Source: an uncultured Clostridia bacterium
Lineage (GTDB): Bacteria; Bacillota; Clostridia; Christensenellales; UBA1242
Reading direction: 5' to 3'
DNA length: 64,000 bases
Assembly: GCA_944349375.1 (NCBI GenBank)
Contig: CALVMV010000003.1
Span: 1 to 64,000 of the forward strand
Of this stretch, positions 55,625 through 63,996 are shown one piece after another. The position numbers were made by a program, and so were the translations under genes. Numbering within the stretch: the stretch's first letter is position 1; each line of letters opens with the position of its first letter. The notes beneath the pieces are model-generated. The model was not told the DNA's origin, ran no database searches, and worked only from the letters and a program-made list of their open reading frames with translations.

Positions 55625-55658
55625 AAAAAAGCCTATATTTATATTTAGGCTTTTTTAT
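55625..55658 (+). terminator. Intrinsic terminator of rny
   Basis: AAAAAAGCCTA and TAGGCTTTTTT form an 11-bp stem with a 10-nt loop, followed by T-rich sequence. Confidence 0.87.
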
Positions 55659-55723
55659 TTGTTTGATAATAAAGTTCGTGTTAAAAAATATAAAGTTTAA
55701 TATGAGATTTTTAAAAAGCAAAA

Positions 55724-55757
55724 AAAAGAAGAATGGTCGATTGACTATTCTTCTCTT
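55724..55757 (-). terminator. Intrinsic terminator on the minus strand downstream of the xerS-like gene
   Basis: On the minus strand AGAAGAATAGTC pairs with GACCATTCTTCT (one G-T pair) around a 4-nt loop and runs into seven T. It lies about 95 bases after the recombinase stop and overlaps the stop of a candidate small ORF. Confidence 0.8.
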
Positions 55758-55804
55758 TTAATGTGAAGCATATTTCCTTCACAGTTATAATTTGTGCAAA
55801 ACAC
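55745..55804 (-). CDS. Candidate small protein, 19 residues, two cysteines
   Basis: Between the xerS-like gene and its terminator the minus strand encodes MFCTNYNCEGNMLHIKREE from a GTG start, with AAAGGTG about 10 bases upstream. The stop codon sits in the terminator stem, as for many genes in this window. The reading frame is open upstream to about 55864 without a standard start, so the true product might be longer. The sequence looks protein-like (Cys-X4-Cys, basic end), but the evidence is thin. Confidence 0.35.
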   Translation of the reverse strand: MFCTNYNCEGNMLHIKREE

Positions 55805-55850
55805 AAAAATATATACACCTTTAAAAAATTTTTTTATTTTAAATGGTAAT

Positions 55851-56897
55851 TTATTGATCTGTATTTCTTAATTGTAAAACATTTGCAACACTTTTTCTCA
55901 TGTCTTCATTAATAGCAGCATAATGCTTCTTTGTAGTATTTACATCTTTATGTCCTAGAACATCTGCTACAATATAAATATCTTTAGTTTCTCGATAAAG
56001 GTTAGTCCCAAATGTACTTCTAAGCTTATGAGGGGAAATCTTTTTCAAAGGAGAGGCAATTTTAGCAAATTTTTTTACTAAATTTTCAACTGCTCTTATT
56101 GAAATTCGTTTATTTTGCAAAGATATAAACATGGCTTTTTCTTCTTGTGATATTGGAAGGGTGGCTCGTTTTTCTAACCATGTTTTTAACGCCATAGCTA
56201 CTTCATCTGAAAAATACAACATTGATTTGTTACCACCTTTTCTAGTAACTACGAAAGCATTTTCTTTAAAGTCGAAATTATCTATGTCTAATCCCACAAG
56301 TTCAGAGATTCTTATGCCTGTTCCTAAAAATAAAGTTACTATAGCATTATCCCTTTCAAAAGTATTTTTGTTATAAGATTTTTGCTTTTGTGTAAAATCT
56401 AGTGGATTTTCAATAGCATTAAGCATTTTTGAAACTTCATCTTTCTCTAGTCTAATTATTTCTTTATTATGTAATTTTGGTGTTTCAATTTTGCTTACTA
56501 CATTAGAAGATATGAGGTCATGATTAAATAAATACTTGAAAAAACTTCTTAAAGAAGCTAGTTTTCTAGCTTTTCCGCGTTCTTTATTTTGGCTAACTTT
56601 ATTATTTTCACCACTATAATAAGATAAGTAAGATAAGAATTGTTCTATATCACGAGATTTAAGTTTATTTAAATCCTCAAAAGAGATCTCTTTCTTTTTT
56701 TTATGAAAAATATTTTCCGATATATATTCAAAAAATACATTTAAATCCATCGCATAATTATATCTAGTTAGCGAAGATGTGTTATTTTCAATACCTATAA
56801 AAAAATCTAAGCAATAATAGGGGAGAGATTCCAAGTATTTGCTCATTTTCATTCTATTTTTTAAATCTCTTTTTTCATAAAATGATAATTTATCCAT
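55851..56897 (-). CDS. xerS: Tyrosine recombinase, XerS-like
   Basis: Site-specific recombinase of 348 residues. The C-terminal catalytic domain keeps all active residues: Arg in GTGIRISELVGLD, Lys in VTRKGGNK, His-X2-Arg in SPHKLRSTFGTN, His in LGHKDVNTT and the tyrosine in KKHYAAI. It is longer than XerC/XerD (about 300), and its N-terminal half (SLPYYCLDFFIG, then SLTRYNYAMDLNVFFEYI) is like XerS, the single recombinase that resolves chromosome dimers in some Bacillota. No integrase-type neighbours or phage genes are seen. ATG 56897 is chosen as the first before the conserved start; ribosome site weak. Confidence 0.82.
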   Translation of the reverse strand: MDKLSFYEKRDLKNRMKMSKYLESLPYYCLDFFIGIENNTSSLTRYNYAMDLNVFFEYISENIFHKKKKEISFEDLNKLKSRDIEQFLSYLSYYSGENNKVSQNKERGKARKLASLRSFFKYLFNHDLISSNVVSKIETPKLHNKEIIRLEKDEVSKMLNAIENPLDFTQKQKSYNKNTFERDNAIVTLFLGTGIRISELVGLDIDNFDFKENAFVVTRKGGNKSMLYFSDEVAMALKTWLEKRATLPISQEEKAMFISLQNKRISIRAVENLVKKFAKIASPLKKISPHKLRSTFGTNLYRETKDIYIVADVLGHKDVNTTKKHYAAINEDMRKSVANVLQLRNTDQ

Positions 56898-57082
56898 AGT
56901 TAAAGGATAGCACATTTGTTTGAAAAAACAAAACAAAAACAGATATCTATGCGTAAAATATTTAATTTTTCAGTTTTGGTTTAACATAATACTTACAATA
57001 TATTGTATCTACTATATTTTTATAATAGAAAAAGAATTTATTTAAATTTTTAAATATATTTTTAAATTATCACTTAATTAAT

Positions 57083-57111
57083 TTGACTATTTTAGTAAAA
57101 AAAGGTAAGAT
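57083..57111 (+). promoter_or_regulatory. Promoter of serS
   Basis: TTGACT at 57083, 17-bp spacer, TAAGAT at 57106, 22 bases before the ATG. No T-box is present in this short leader. Confidence 0.65.
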
Positions 57112-57132
57112 ATTTGTTAAGTGAGGAAGGTT

Positions 57133-58422
57133 ATGATAGATATAAATTTAATTAGAACAAATCCTGAATTAGTAAAAGAAAATATCAAGAAAAAATTCCA
57201 GGATCAAAAACTTCAATATGTTGATGAAGTTTTAAAATTAGATGGTGAAATTAGGTCATTAAAAAGAGAAGGAGATTCTTTGCGTAGTCAAAGAAATGCG
57301 AAAAGTTCTCAAATTGGTCAATGTATGAAAGAAAAAAACATTGAACAAGCAAACTTTATTAAAAATGAAGTTGTAAAAATTAATGAAAGATTAATTCAAA
57401 TTGAAAAAGATGAACTTTCTCTTTCAGAAAAATTGAAAACATATATGATGTCAATTCCAAATATAATTGATGATGATGTTCCAATCGGAAAAGATGATAG
57501 TGAAAATGTTCAAAGATTAACTGTAGGAGAGGCTAAAAAGGTTGATTTTGAAATTCCTTATCATGCCCAAATTATGGAAAGTTTAAATGGTTTAGATATT
57601 GATAGCGCAAGAAGAACAAGCGGGACAGGATTTTATTACTTAACAGGAGATATCGCTAGATTGCATTCTGCAATTCTTTCTTATGCCAGAGATTTTATGA
57701 TTAATAAAGGCTTTACTTATTGTGTTCCTCCATTTATGATTAGAAGCGATGTGGTTAATGGTGTTATGAGCTTTGAAGAAATGGAAAATATGATGTATAA
57801 AATTGAAGGCGAAGACTTATATTTGATTGGAACTAGCGAACATTCTATGATTGGAAGATTTAAAGATACAATATTAAAAGAAGAAGAGTTGCCTTTAATG
57901 TTAACTTCGTATTCTCCATGTTTTAGAAAAGAAATTGGAGCTCATGGGATTGAAGAAAGAGGTGTATATCGAGTTCATCAATTTGAAAAACAAGAAATGA
58001 TTGTAATTTGCAAACCTGAAGATTCAAAAGAATGGTATAATAAAATGTGGCAAATTTCATCAGAATTTTTTAAGACTTTGGATATCCCACATGAAGTTAT
58101 GGAATGTTGCAGTGGAGATTTAGCAGATTTGAAGGTAAAATCTTGTGATTTAAATGCATGGAGTCCAAGACAAAACAAGTATTTTGGAGAAGTTGGTTCT
58201 TGTTCTAATCTATCTGATGCCCAAGCTAGAAGATTGGGAATTCGTTACAAATCAAGCGAAGGAATAAAATTTGCTCATACTTTAAACAATACTGTTGTTG
58301 CGCCTCCTAGAATGCTTATTGCATTTTTGGAAAATAACATAAACAAAGATGGAAGCATTAATATCCCTGTTGCTTTAAGAAATTATATGGGTGGAAAAGA
58401 TAAAATTTATCCAAAAAAATAA
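57133..58422 (+). CDS. serS: Seryl-tRNA synthetase
   Basis: Charges tRNA-Ser. The 429 residues have an N-terminal coiled-coil arm (about 28-105) that reaches the long variable arm of tRNA-Ser, and a class II core with FRKEIGAHGIEERGVYRVHQF (motif 2 region; partial RVHQFEKQE) and the motif 3 NNTVVAPPRMLIAFLEN. ATG 57133 follows GAGGAAGG; the upstream GTG at 57121 overlaps that site. A 315-residue unknown gene follows 21 bases later. Confidence 0.96.
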   Translation: MIDINLIRTNPELVKENIKKKFQDQKLQYVDEVLKLDGEIRSLKREGDSLRSQRNAKSSQIGQCMKEKNIEQANFIKNEVVKINERLIQIEKDELSLSEKLKTYMMSIPNIIDDDVPIGKDDSENVQRLTVGEAKKVDFEIPYHAQIMESLNGLDIDSARRTSGTGFYYLTGDIARLHSAILSYARDFMINKGFTYCVPPFMIRSDVVNGVMSFEEMENMMYKIEGEDLYLIGTSEHSMIGRFKDTILKEEELPLMLTSYSPCFRKEIGAHGIEERGVYRVHQFEKQEMIVICKPEDSKEWYNKMWQISSEFFKTLDIPHEVMECCSGDLADLKVKSCDLNAWSPRQNKYFGEVGSCSNLSDAQARRLGIRYKSSEGIKFAHTLNNTVVAPPRMLIAFLENNINKDGSINIPVALRNYMGGKDKIYPKK

Positions 58423-58443
58423 GGATTTAGAAGGTGTAATTTC

Positions 58444-59391
58444 ATGTCAAATTTGGTTATAGATAAAAGTTTAATAGAAAGCATTGTAAAAAATGATAAT
58501 CAGTCTTATTATAAAAAAGTTAATGATAGAGTTTCTTCAATATTAACAAATTCTATTAAGCGTTTGTCTAAGCAAATACCATACATTAGCACTGAAAATG
58601 TAGTTTTGCAACCATATAATGAAATATTATCAGGAGCTATAACTGATAATAGCATTTTTTCTTATTTATTAGGTGTCGAAAGTGCTCAATTAGAATTAAA
58701 TACTAGAAAAGTAAACACTTTTTGGCGCAATTTGAAAAAAAGATTAAAATTTGCATGGGCAAATAGAAGAAAAAGAAAATCAAAAAAGAATAAAGATGTT
58801 AAACAAGATAAAATTGATTTTAATTCAGGGAAATATAATATATATAGCTTAACTGATGATTTGTTCGAAGCAATAGTACTTAATTTGTGCGAAACTTCGC
58901 TAATCTCAAAAGAGGACAATTGTTTGTATATTGTTGGGAAAGATGATTTTGGGGTAAATGCAAAAATTAAAATAGAAGTTTGTCTTTATTCAAATGAAAA
59001 TTTTAAATTTTTTATTAATAAGAAAAAAGGATTTAAAGAATATAATTTGAATTGCAGACTTAACTGTTTAAATGAAAAGATATTGGAAGCAGGTCCTAAC
59101 TTTGTCAATATGCTTAAAATATTTAATGTTTTGTATTTTTATGTAAATCAAGAACATCCAAATGCTATGTTTTTAGAAAGTATATTGTATAATGTGCCAG
59201 ACAAATTATATGAAGACAAAAGTGTTTACGATACTTTTTTGAAAGTAGTAAATTATTTGACATTAAAGTCTATAAATAATTTTAAATCAATAAATGATAT
59301 AAGTTTAAAATTATATCAAGATAAAATGTTTAATAACCAAGATCAAGTATCTTATTTAAAAATGATGAGAATAATTGCAGAAAAAAAATAA
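58444..59391 (+). CDS. Uncharacterised protein, 315 residues, operon with serS
   Basis: Not recognised. Soluble, lysine- and asparagine-rich, with no signal or membrane segment. A strongly basic stretch at about residues 98-120 (rich in RKRKSKKNK) separates a helical N-terminal third from the rest and could contact nucleic acid. AGAAGGTG precedes the ATG. It is probably cotranscribed with serS and ends in a terminator that overlaps its stop codon. Confidence 0.62.
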   Translation: MSNLVIDKSLIESIVKNDNQSYYKKVNDRVSSILTNSIKRLSKQIPYISTENVVLQPYNEILSGAITDNSIFSYLLGVESAQLELNTRKVNTFWRNLKKRLKFAWANRRKRKSKKNKDVKQDKIDFNSGKYNIYSLTDDLFEAIVLNLCETSLISKEDNCLYIVGKDDFGVNAKIKIEVCLYSNENFKFFINKKKGFKEYNLNCRLNCLNEKILEAGPNFVNMLKIFNVLYFYVNQEHPNAMFLESILYNVPDKLYEDKSVYDTFLKVVNYLTLKSINNFKSINDISLKLYQDKMFNNQDQVSYLKMMRIIAEKK

Positions 59392-59406
59392 TCTGCAATT
59401 TTTTTA
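59373..59406 (+). terminator. Intrinsic terminator of the serS unit
   Basis: AATTGCAG and CTGCAATT pair perfectly, with the stop codon TAA in the 12-nt loop, followed by T. Confidence 0.82.
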
Positions 59407-59495
59407 TAAACTTAATTTTTAAATATAATATAAAAATTTAATAATTTGAATATTTATAAAAAAATAACAAAATAGCTTTAAAAATGCGCTATCAT

Positions 59496-59540
59496 GCATT
59501 AATCTATGCGTAAAAGTTGTGTTTTACGCATAGATTATGC
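59496..59540. repeat. Long palindrome with 6-nt spacer
   Basis: AATCTATGCGTAAAA (59501) and TTTTACGCATAGATT (59522) match perfectly over 15 bases, separated by GTTGTG; four more bases on each side (GCAT/ATGC) pair past a one-base bulge. No T-run follows. The region 59392-59714 around it has no gene. Fourteen bases of the arm (ATCTATGCGTAAAA) recur exactly at 56945-56958 just upstream of the xerS-like gene. A recombinase or regulator binding site is possible. Confidence 0.65.
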
Positions 59541-59714
59541 AAGTTTATATTTTTAAAAATTTACCCCTATTCTATTATTTTTAACATCTAATTTCATATC
59601 ATACTGCCAAAAATTTTTTATAATTAAGTAATTGCCCTTCAAACATTATCAAAAATTATTAACTTTTTAAAATAAAAAAAGAAGATAAATTAAAAGAGTT
59701 TATAATCCCCCTTT

Positions 59715-60305
59715 TTAAATATCTTTTTTTAACAAAAATGCAAAATTTGAGAGCTGACATTTTGTATCCTTGTAATTTGGGCAAAATTTTTCTACAAGAT
59801 TCCAAAATTTAGGAGAATGATTCATTTGCTTGCTATGACATAATTCATGTATGATTATGTATTGTATAATATCTTTTGGTAAAATTATACATTTAAAATT
59901 AAGCATTATTACTTTTTTTGATGAATAACTCCCCCACAGTCTTTTTGAGCTTTTTATCACTATTTTATTATAATGATACCCTATTTGTTCTTTTGTCAAT
60001 TCAATCAATTTTGGCAATTCATTTAATGCCAAAGTTTTATAATCAATGATCTTATCCTTTTTATATTGTTTTCCATAGATATAATAATAATTTTCAAAAT
60101 CGAATGATTTTTCAAAATCACTTCTTTGTTTTTGTAAAGATAATTGCTTTTGAATCCATCTTTGTTTTGTTTTTACAAAATCTAAAATCATTGTTTTGCT
60201 GACATTAAAAGGAGCCTTTACTTGTATTTGTCTATTTGGCAATATACTAAGTGATATACTTTTTCTTTTACTTCTTTTTATTAAAATATTTGCATTATTG
60301 TTCAT
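59715..60305 (-). CDS. M48/YgjP-like zinc metallopeptidase domain protein
   Basis: Member of the YgjP (SprT-like, DUF45) group of predicted zinc proteases, 196 residues. The N-terminus (LIKRSKRKSISLSILPNRQI then VKAPFNVSK) and the HELCHSKQMNHSPKFWNLVE zinc motif (His-Glu-X2-His plus a later His) are diagnostic, and LWGSYSSKKVIMLNFK is the usual middle strand. Substrates are unknown. AGGG lies before the ATG. It shares an upstream region with the divergent padR-like gene. Confidence 0.88.
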   Translation of the reverse strand: MNNNANILIKRSKRKSISLSILPNRQIQVKAPFNVSKTMILDFVKTKQRWIQKQLSLQKQRSDFEKSFDFENYYYIYGKQYKKDKIIDYKTLALNELPKLIELTKEQIGYHYNKIVIKSSKRLWGSYSSKKVIMLNFKCIILPKDIIQYIIIHELCHSKQMNHSPKFWNLVEKFCPNYKDTKCQLSNFAFLLKKDI

Positions 60306-60410
60306 GCCCTAATTATAACAAATAATTTAACAAAATTGAAATATTTTTGCATACTACCACAAAATGTAGTTAATTTTTTTTATTATTTTGCATAATAGTA
60401 CATATTTTGT

Positions 60411-60439
60411 TTGACTTATAAATTTTGATTTTTTATAAT
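60411..60439 (+). promoter_or_regulatory. Promoter of the PadR-membrane protein gene
   Basis: TTGACT at 60411, 17-bp spacer, TATAAT at 60434, near consensus. A GCATAATAGTAC sequence lies just upstream. Confidence 0.82.
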
Positions 60440-60457
60440 CTTAATATAGAGGTGTTT

Positions 60458-62110
60458 ATGGAAATTTTTGCAAAGGGTCAACTTTCTTATATGATGTTAA
60501 ATTGTCTTTTAGAAAGAGATTTTTATGGTCTAGACTTTATTAGTGAAATTAGTAATAAAAGTAACGGAAGAATTAATCTAAAAAAACCTAGTGTATATTC
60601 AAATTTAACTAGAATGGAAAAGCAAGGTTATGTTTCTTCATATTCAAAAGCCAGTGACTTTGGACCTAATAGAAGATATTATTCTATAACAGAAAAAGGA
60701 AGAAATTATTATCAACAATTAAAAAATGATTTTTCAGAGAATAACATAGATGTTTTTAGAGATTTTAAAATTGAAAATGAACAAACGGATATTTTAGCCA
60801 ATATTACTGATAATTCTGAATCAGAAGATGATAAAGATTTTTTTGATTTTTCTTCATTAAATAATGCTGAAAAAGAAACAAGAGAACCTATCGAGAGTAT
60901 CAATATTACCAATTCAAACCAATATATAAAGAATGAAAACCAAGAACAAAAAAATAATGTTGAAAATTTGCAACAAAAAGTTATGAATAATGAAACAACT
61001 TTAAATACCATACAAGAAAATAATTCTGTGCAAGAAAAAGATGATGGGGCTTTTTTAAATAGAGAACAAGTAGATAATTATAATCAAAGATTATATGATA
61101 TCTCTAAAGATATAAGAAAATACAAAAAACAACGAAGCTTTGCTGAAGATCAAATCGCGATGACCGTAGAAACTCCCCTACAGGAATCTGAAGAAAAAAA
61201 TCGTGCTAATTTGGAGGCTTTTAAAGCTTCGTTGCTTGAGAACAAAGAAAAATTTGTAGATAATAAAGATGATTTTTATCGTTTTAATGAAAGGCAAAAT
61301 AGAAATAGTTACTCAGAGAGCAAAGAGAGTAAGCAGATAAAAGGTAATACATATTTTCAAAATAAGCCAATTAATGAAGTTGTTGAAGATGATGGAAAAT
61401 TTATAACGAATCGTTTAGAAAATGAAGAATTGATCAAACAAAAAAAGATTCAACCACCTCGTTTAAAAATACTACAAAACGATAAATCTGATGCCCTACC
61501 TCCTCCTAATAGAGATGTCAAAATCGATCCTTCTCATAAAGAGATCATTTCTCAGCTATATTCTAGAACTAAAGATGGTCGAGAAGAGGAAGGAAATGGA
61601 TTAAATGCTTTGTATGATTATCAAGATTTACAAGAATTTTATGATGAACAAAATGTATCATTTAAAGAATATAAAAAGACGAATATAGAAGTAAAACACA
61701 ATACAAACAAATTATTTTTTATTCAAAGTTTAATTGTTTTTTTCTTATTATCAATATTTTCATCTATTACATATATTGCATTGTATTATTCTGGACTAAT
61801 TAATTCAACTTTTAACTTTTTATTTATTTTGCTACCAGCTCTACAATTAATTGTAATTTCAATAAAATTTTATAATTATAAGTGTCATACAAGTTGGATA
61901 CCTAAGAAAATGGCTTCGATCTGGGAAATTTTTGGTTATACCCTTTTAATTGTGGCAGCCATAATAGGTATAAATTTTATATTTGGATTAAATACAAATA
62001 ATTTTGAATTGTATGCAACTACAACTCTATTACCTGTGATTTTGACAATAATTGCACTGCCTGTTGCTTATTTTATAAAAAGAGCATTAATTGTAAAATA
62101 TTGGAAATAA
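60458..62110 (+). CDS. PadR-family winged-helix domain fused to a four-helix membrane domain
   Basis: The 550-residue product begins with a PadR-type winged helix (about residues 1-82): QLSYMMLNCLLERDFYGLDF, then KKPSVYSNLTRMEKQGYVSS and RRYYSITEKGRNYY. Residues about 85-420 are a polar, glutamine/asparagine/glutamate-rich stretch that looks disordered. The last 130 residues carry four transmembrane helices (starting at FFIQSLIVFFLLSIF). PadR regulators are normally 100-200 residues and soluble, so this looks like a membrane-tethered regulator. GAGGTG precedes ATG 60458. It has a strong promoter of its own. Confidence 0.85.
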   Translation: MEIFAKGQLSYMMLNCLLERDFYGLDFISEISNKSNGRINLKKPSVYSNLTRMEKQGYVSSYSKASDFGPNRRYYSITEKGRNYYQQLKNDFSENNIDVFRDFKIENEQTDILANITDNSESEDDKDFFDFSSLNNAEKETREPIESINITNSNQYIKNENQEQKNNVENLQQKVMNNETTLNTIQENNSVQEKDDGAFLNREQVDNYNQRLYDISKDIRKYKKQRSFAEDQIAMTVETPLQESEEKNRANLEAFKASLLENKEKFVDNKDDFYRFNERQNRNSYSESKESKQIKGNTYFQNKPINEVVEDDGKFITNRLENEELIKQKKIQPPRLKILQNDKSDALPPPNRDVKIDPSHKEIISQLYSRTKDGREEEGNGLNALYDYQDLQEFYDEQNVSFKEYKKTNIEVKHNTNKLFFIQSLIVFFLLSIFSSITYIALYYSGLINSTFNFLFILLPALQLIVISIKFYNYKCHTSWIPKKMASIWEIFGYTLLIVAAIIGINFIFGLNTNNFELYATTTLLPVILTIIALPVAYFIKRALIVKYWK

Positions 62111-62136
62111 AAAGCATCTAATTTAGATGCTTTTAT
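62106..62136. terminator. Bidirectional terminator between the PadR gene and spoIVB
   Basis: AAAAGCATCTA and TAGATGCTTTT form an 11-bp perfect stem around ATT; it overlaps the ends of both convergent genes. Confidence 0.88.
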
Positions 62137-63350
62137 ATTTGCATTTCTTTTAGCATCCAATCTGAATAGACGCCATAACCTTTGGTTGGATCTTTAAGAA
62201 AAACATGTGTAACAGCCCCGATGAGTTTGCCATTTTGAATTATTGGAGAACCACTCATTCCCTGAACAATTCCACCTGTTAAGTTTAACAATCTCTTATC
62301 TGTAACCCTAAATACTATGCTTTTATCGTCAGCTGTTTTTTGATAATTAGCTTTTATTATTTCTATTTCATATTCTTCTCTAATACCACTTACACTCGAA
62401 ATTATAGTAGCTTTTCCGGGTTTAACGCTTAATCTTCCCCCTACTTCAGCAGTTAAATTTGAATCTATAATGTTTTCACAGTTTTGATATTTTCCAATTA
62501 TTCCATATTTTGTATTTTTTAAAATTGATCCATTTTTTTCGGATTGTTTAAACAAACATTTTAATTGCCCAGGTTCGTCAATTTTTCCCTTCTCTATTCC
62601 GAGTAATGAACAATTATAAACTTCTCCAGAGTTTATAGGAACTATGTTGGATCCAGCCGAATCGGTTACAGGATGACCTAACGCCGCAAATTGTTTGTTA
62701 TTTTTAACAAAAGTCAAAGTACCTATGCCTGATATATCATCTTTTACCCATACCCCTAACTTACATTGTTCATCTTTATTTTTTATGTAATTCATAGATA
62801 TATTTTTAGTTTTATTATCTCTTATGATTTCAATGTTTAATTCTTTATCTTCTAAGTTGATGAGATATTCTTCTATATCTTCTACATTAGAGATGACTTT
62901 ATCGTTAATTTTTGTTATAATATCCCCGTTTTTAAATAATTTATTTGAACTTACAGTATTAGTTTTTGTATCAACCATTGTATTGCTTACTACCATCGCC
63001 CCATTGGTTGAAACTGTTAATCCAATAGGAACACCTCCGACAAAAACATTTTCTTCAGGTAAAATTTCAACTCGCACTTTTTTTATTGGGATAAATCCAA
63101 ATAACTTAAAAATAATTGTCCCACTTTTTTCATCTTTTTCACCAGTTTCCAAAGTATTATTTAAAAAATCTATTGAATATAAATTGCCTAAGGTTTTATT
63201 TTTGTTGCAATCTTGAATTTCTTCTAAATTAGTATAAAAGTTGTCTGGAAGAGAATTTAAAGGTGCTAAAAAATTGGAAAACAAAACAGTTATAAGAAAA
63301 ACAATTAAGAAACTATAAATAAAGAAAAAATGATTGTTTTTTCTTCTCAT
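62133..63350 (-). CDS. spoIVB: SpoIVB peptidase (sporulation signalling serine protease)
   Basis: Forespore-secreted protease that triggers pro-sigma-K processing. The 405 residues have one N-terminal transmembrane helix (about 10-30), a PDZ domain (about 125-200) and the S55 peptidase domain with LGHPVTDSAG (catalytic His) and GIVQGMSGSPIIQNGKLIGAVTH (catalytic Ser). ATG 63350 follows GGAGGA; an earlier in-frame start lies in the preceding terminator. In most spore formers it follows recN and precedes spo0A; here it is 13 kb from recN with no spo0A. Confidence 0.94.
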   Translation of the reverse strand: MRRKNNHFFFIYSFLIVFLITVLFSNFLAPLNSLPDNFYTNLEEIQDCNKNKTLGNLYSIDFLNNTLETGEKDEKSGTIIFKLFGFIPIKKVRVEILPEENVFVGGVPIGLTVSTNGAMVVSNTMVDTKTNTVSSNKLFKNGDIITKINDKVISNVEDIEEYLINLEDKELNIEIIRDNKTKNISMNYIKNKDEQCKLGVWVKDDISGIGTLTFVKNNKQFAALGHPVTDSAGSNIVPINSGEVYNCSLLGIEKGKIDEPGQLKCLFKQSEKNGSILKNTKYGIIGKYQNCENIIDSNLTAEVGGRLSVKPGKATIISSVSGIREEYEIEIIKANYQKTADDKSIVFRVTDKRLLNLTGGIVQGMSGSPIIQNGKLIGAVTHVFLKDPTKGYGVYSDWMLKEMQI

Positions 63351-63364
63351 TATTTTATCCTCCA

Positions 63365-63394
63365 CTAAAAAAAGACTAACCAAAGTTAGTCTTT
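63365..63394 (-). terminator. Intrinsic terminator between the unknown gene and spoIVB
   Basis: On the minus strand AAAGACTAAC pairs with GTTAGTCTTT around TTTG and runs into T. It should separate spoIVB from the gene upstream, implying a separate, probably sporulation-specific spoIVB promoter that I could not identify. Confidence 0.8.
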
Positions 63395-63423
63395 GCTAAT
63401 TAGTAAAATTTATTACTAAAATT

Positions 63424-63939
63424 TTATTTTTCATTAAATATTTCAGGATAATATTCTTTTAACACTTCAGGCAAAGCATAGATTTCTATTAAAGTTAAAT
63501 AATAATTTCCATCTTTGTCTTGTGTTTTTGTAAATTCAATAAATTTTTCTATATTTCTAATAGCAACATATATAAAGTTATGAAGATTATTATTATCTTC
63601 AGCATTTGATTGGTTAAACGCTGTTCTAGGATAAGGAGTCCCGTTATTGTATTCTGTGTTTTTTATGCTTTGAGCTAATTTAAAGAAATCGTCATTTTTT
63701 TCATAAAAATACTTTTGTAAAAGAATATCGTTTTGATTAAAAACTTCTATAAAAGCTTTTTTTAATTTTTCATATTTTTCCAAAGATTCCATGATCGAGT
63801 CATAATCTGATTTATATTCGGCCTCATCCCAGGCATTTTCTCCATAATCATAATTAGGTGTAGATTTTGGTTCGATAATATTTAAACTATCAATTGCGTC
63901 TTCAAATTTTTCAAATGGTTTAAAATTAGTTGTTGACAT
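63424..63939 (-). CDS. Uncharacterised acidic protein, 171 residues
   Basis: Not recognised. A soluble, acidic, helical protein rich in aspartate, glutamate, tyrosine and asparagine; the N-terminal part includes KFEDAIDSLNIIEPKSTPNY and the C-terminus FTKTQDKDGNYYLTLIEIYA. GAGGAGAG precedes ATG 63939, so the longer frame reaching to 63996 is not used; it would overlap the promoter. Confidence 0.6.
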   Translation of the reverse strand: MSTTNFKPFEKFEDAIDSLNIIEPKSTPNYDYGENAWDEAEYKSDYDSIMESLEKYEKLKKAFIEVFNQNDILLQKYFYEKNDDFFKLAQSIKNTEYNNGTPYPRTAFNQSNAEDNNNLHNFIYVAIRNIEKFIEFTKTQDKDGNYYLTLIEIYALPEVLKEYYPEIFNEK

Positions 63940-63967
63940 TTTCTTCTCTCCTCTTTTGTTTATAAGT

Positions 63968-63996
63968 ATTATATCATAAAGATTTAAATTTATCAA
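63968..63996 (-). promoter_or_regulatory. Promoter of the 63424-63939 gene
   Basis: On the minus strand TTGATA, 17-bp spacer, TATAAT with TGA in front. Confidence 0.75.

Noticed and set aside
56898-56936. Extra 13 residues on the XerS-like protein
   Set aside because: The conserved start fits MDKLSF; the extension has no ribosome site and lies before the family N-terminus.
57001-57132. T-box leader for serS
   Set aside because: No T-box consensus (GGTGGNACC) is present and the promoter leaves only about 15-20 bases of leader.
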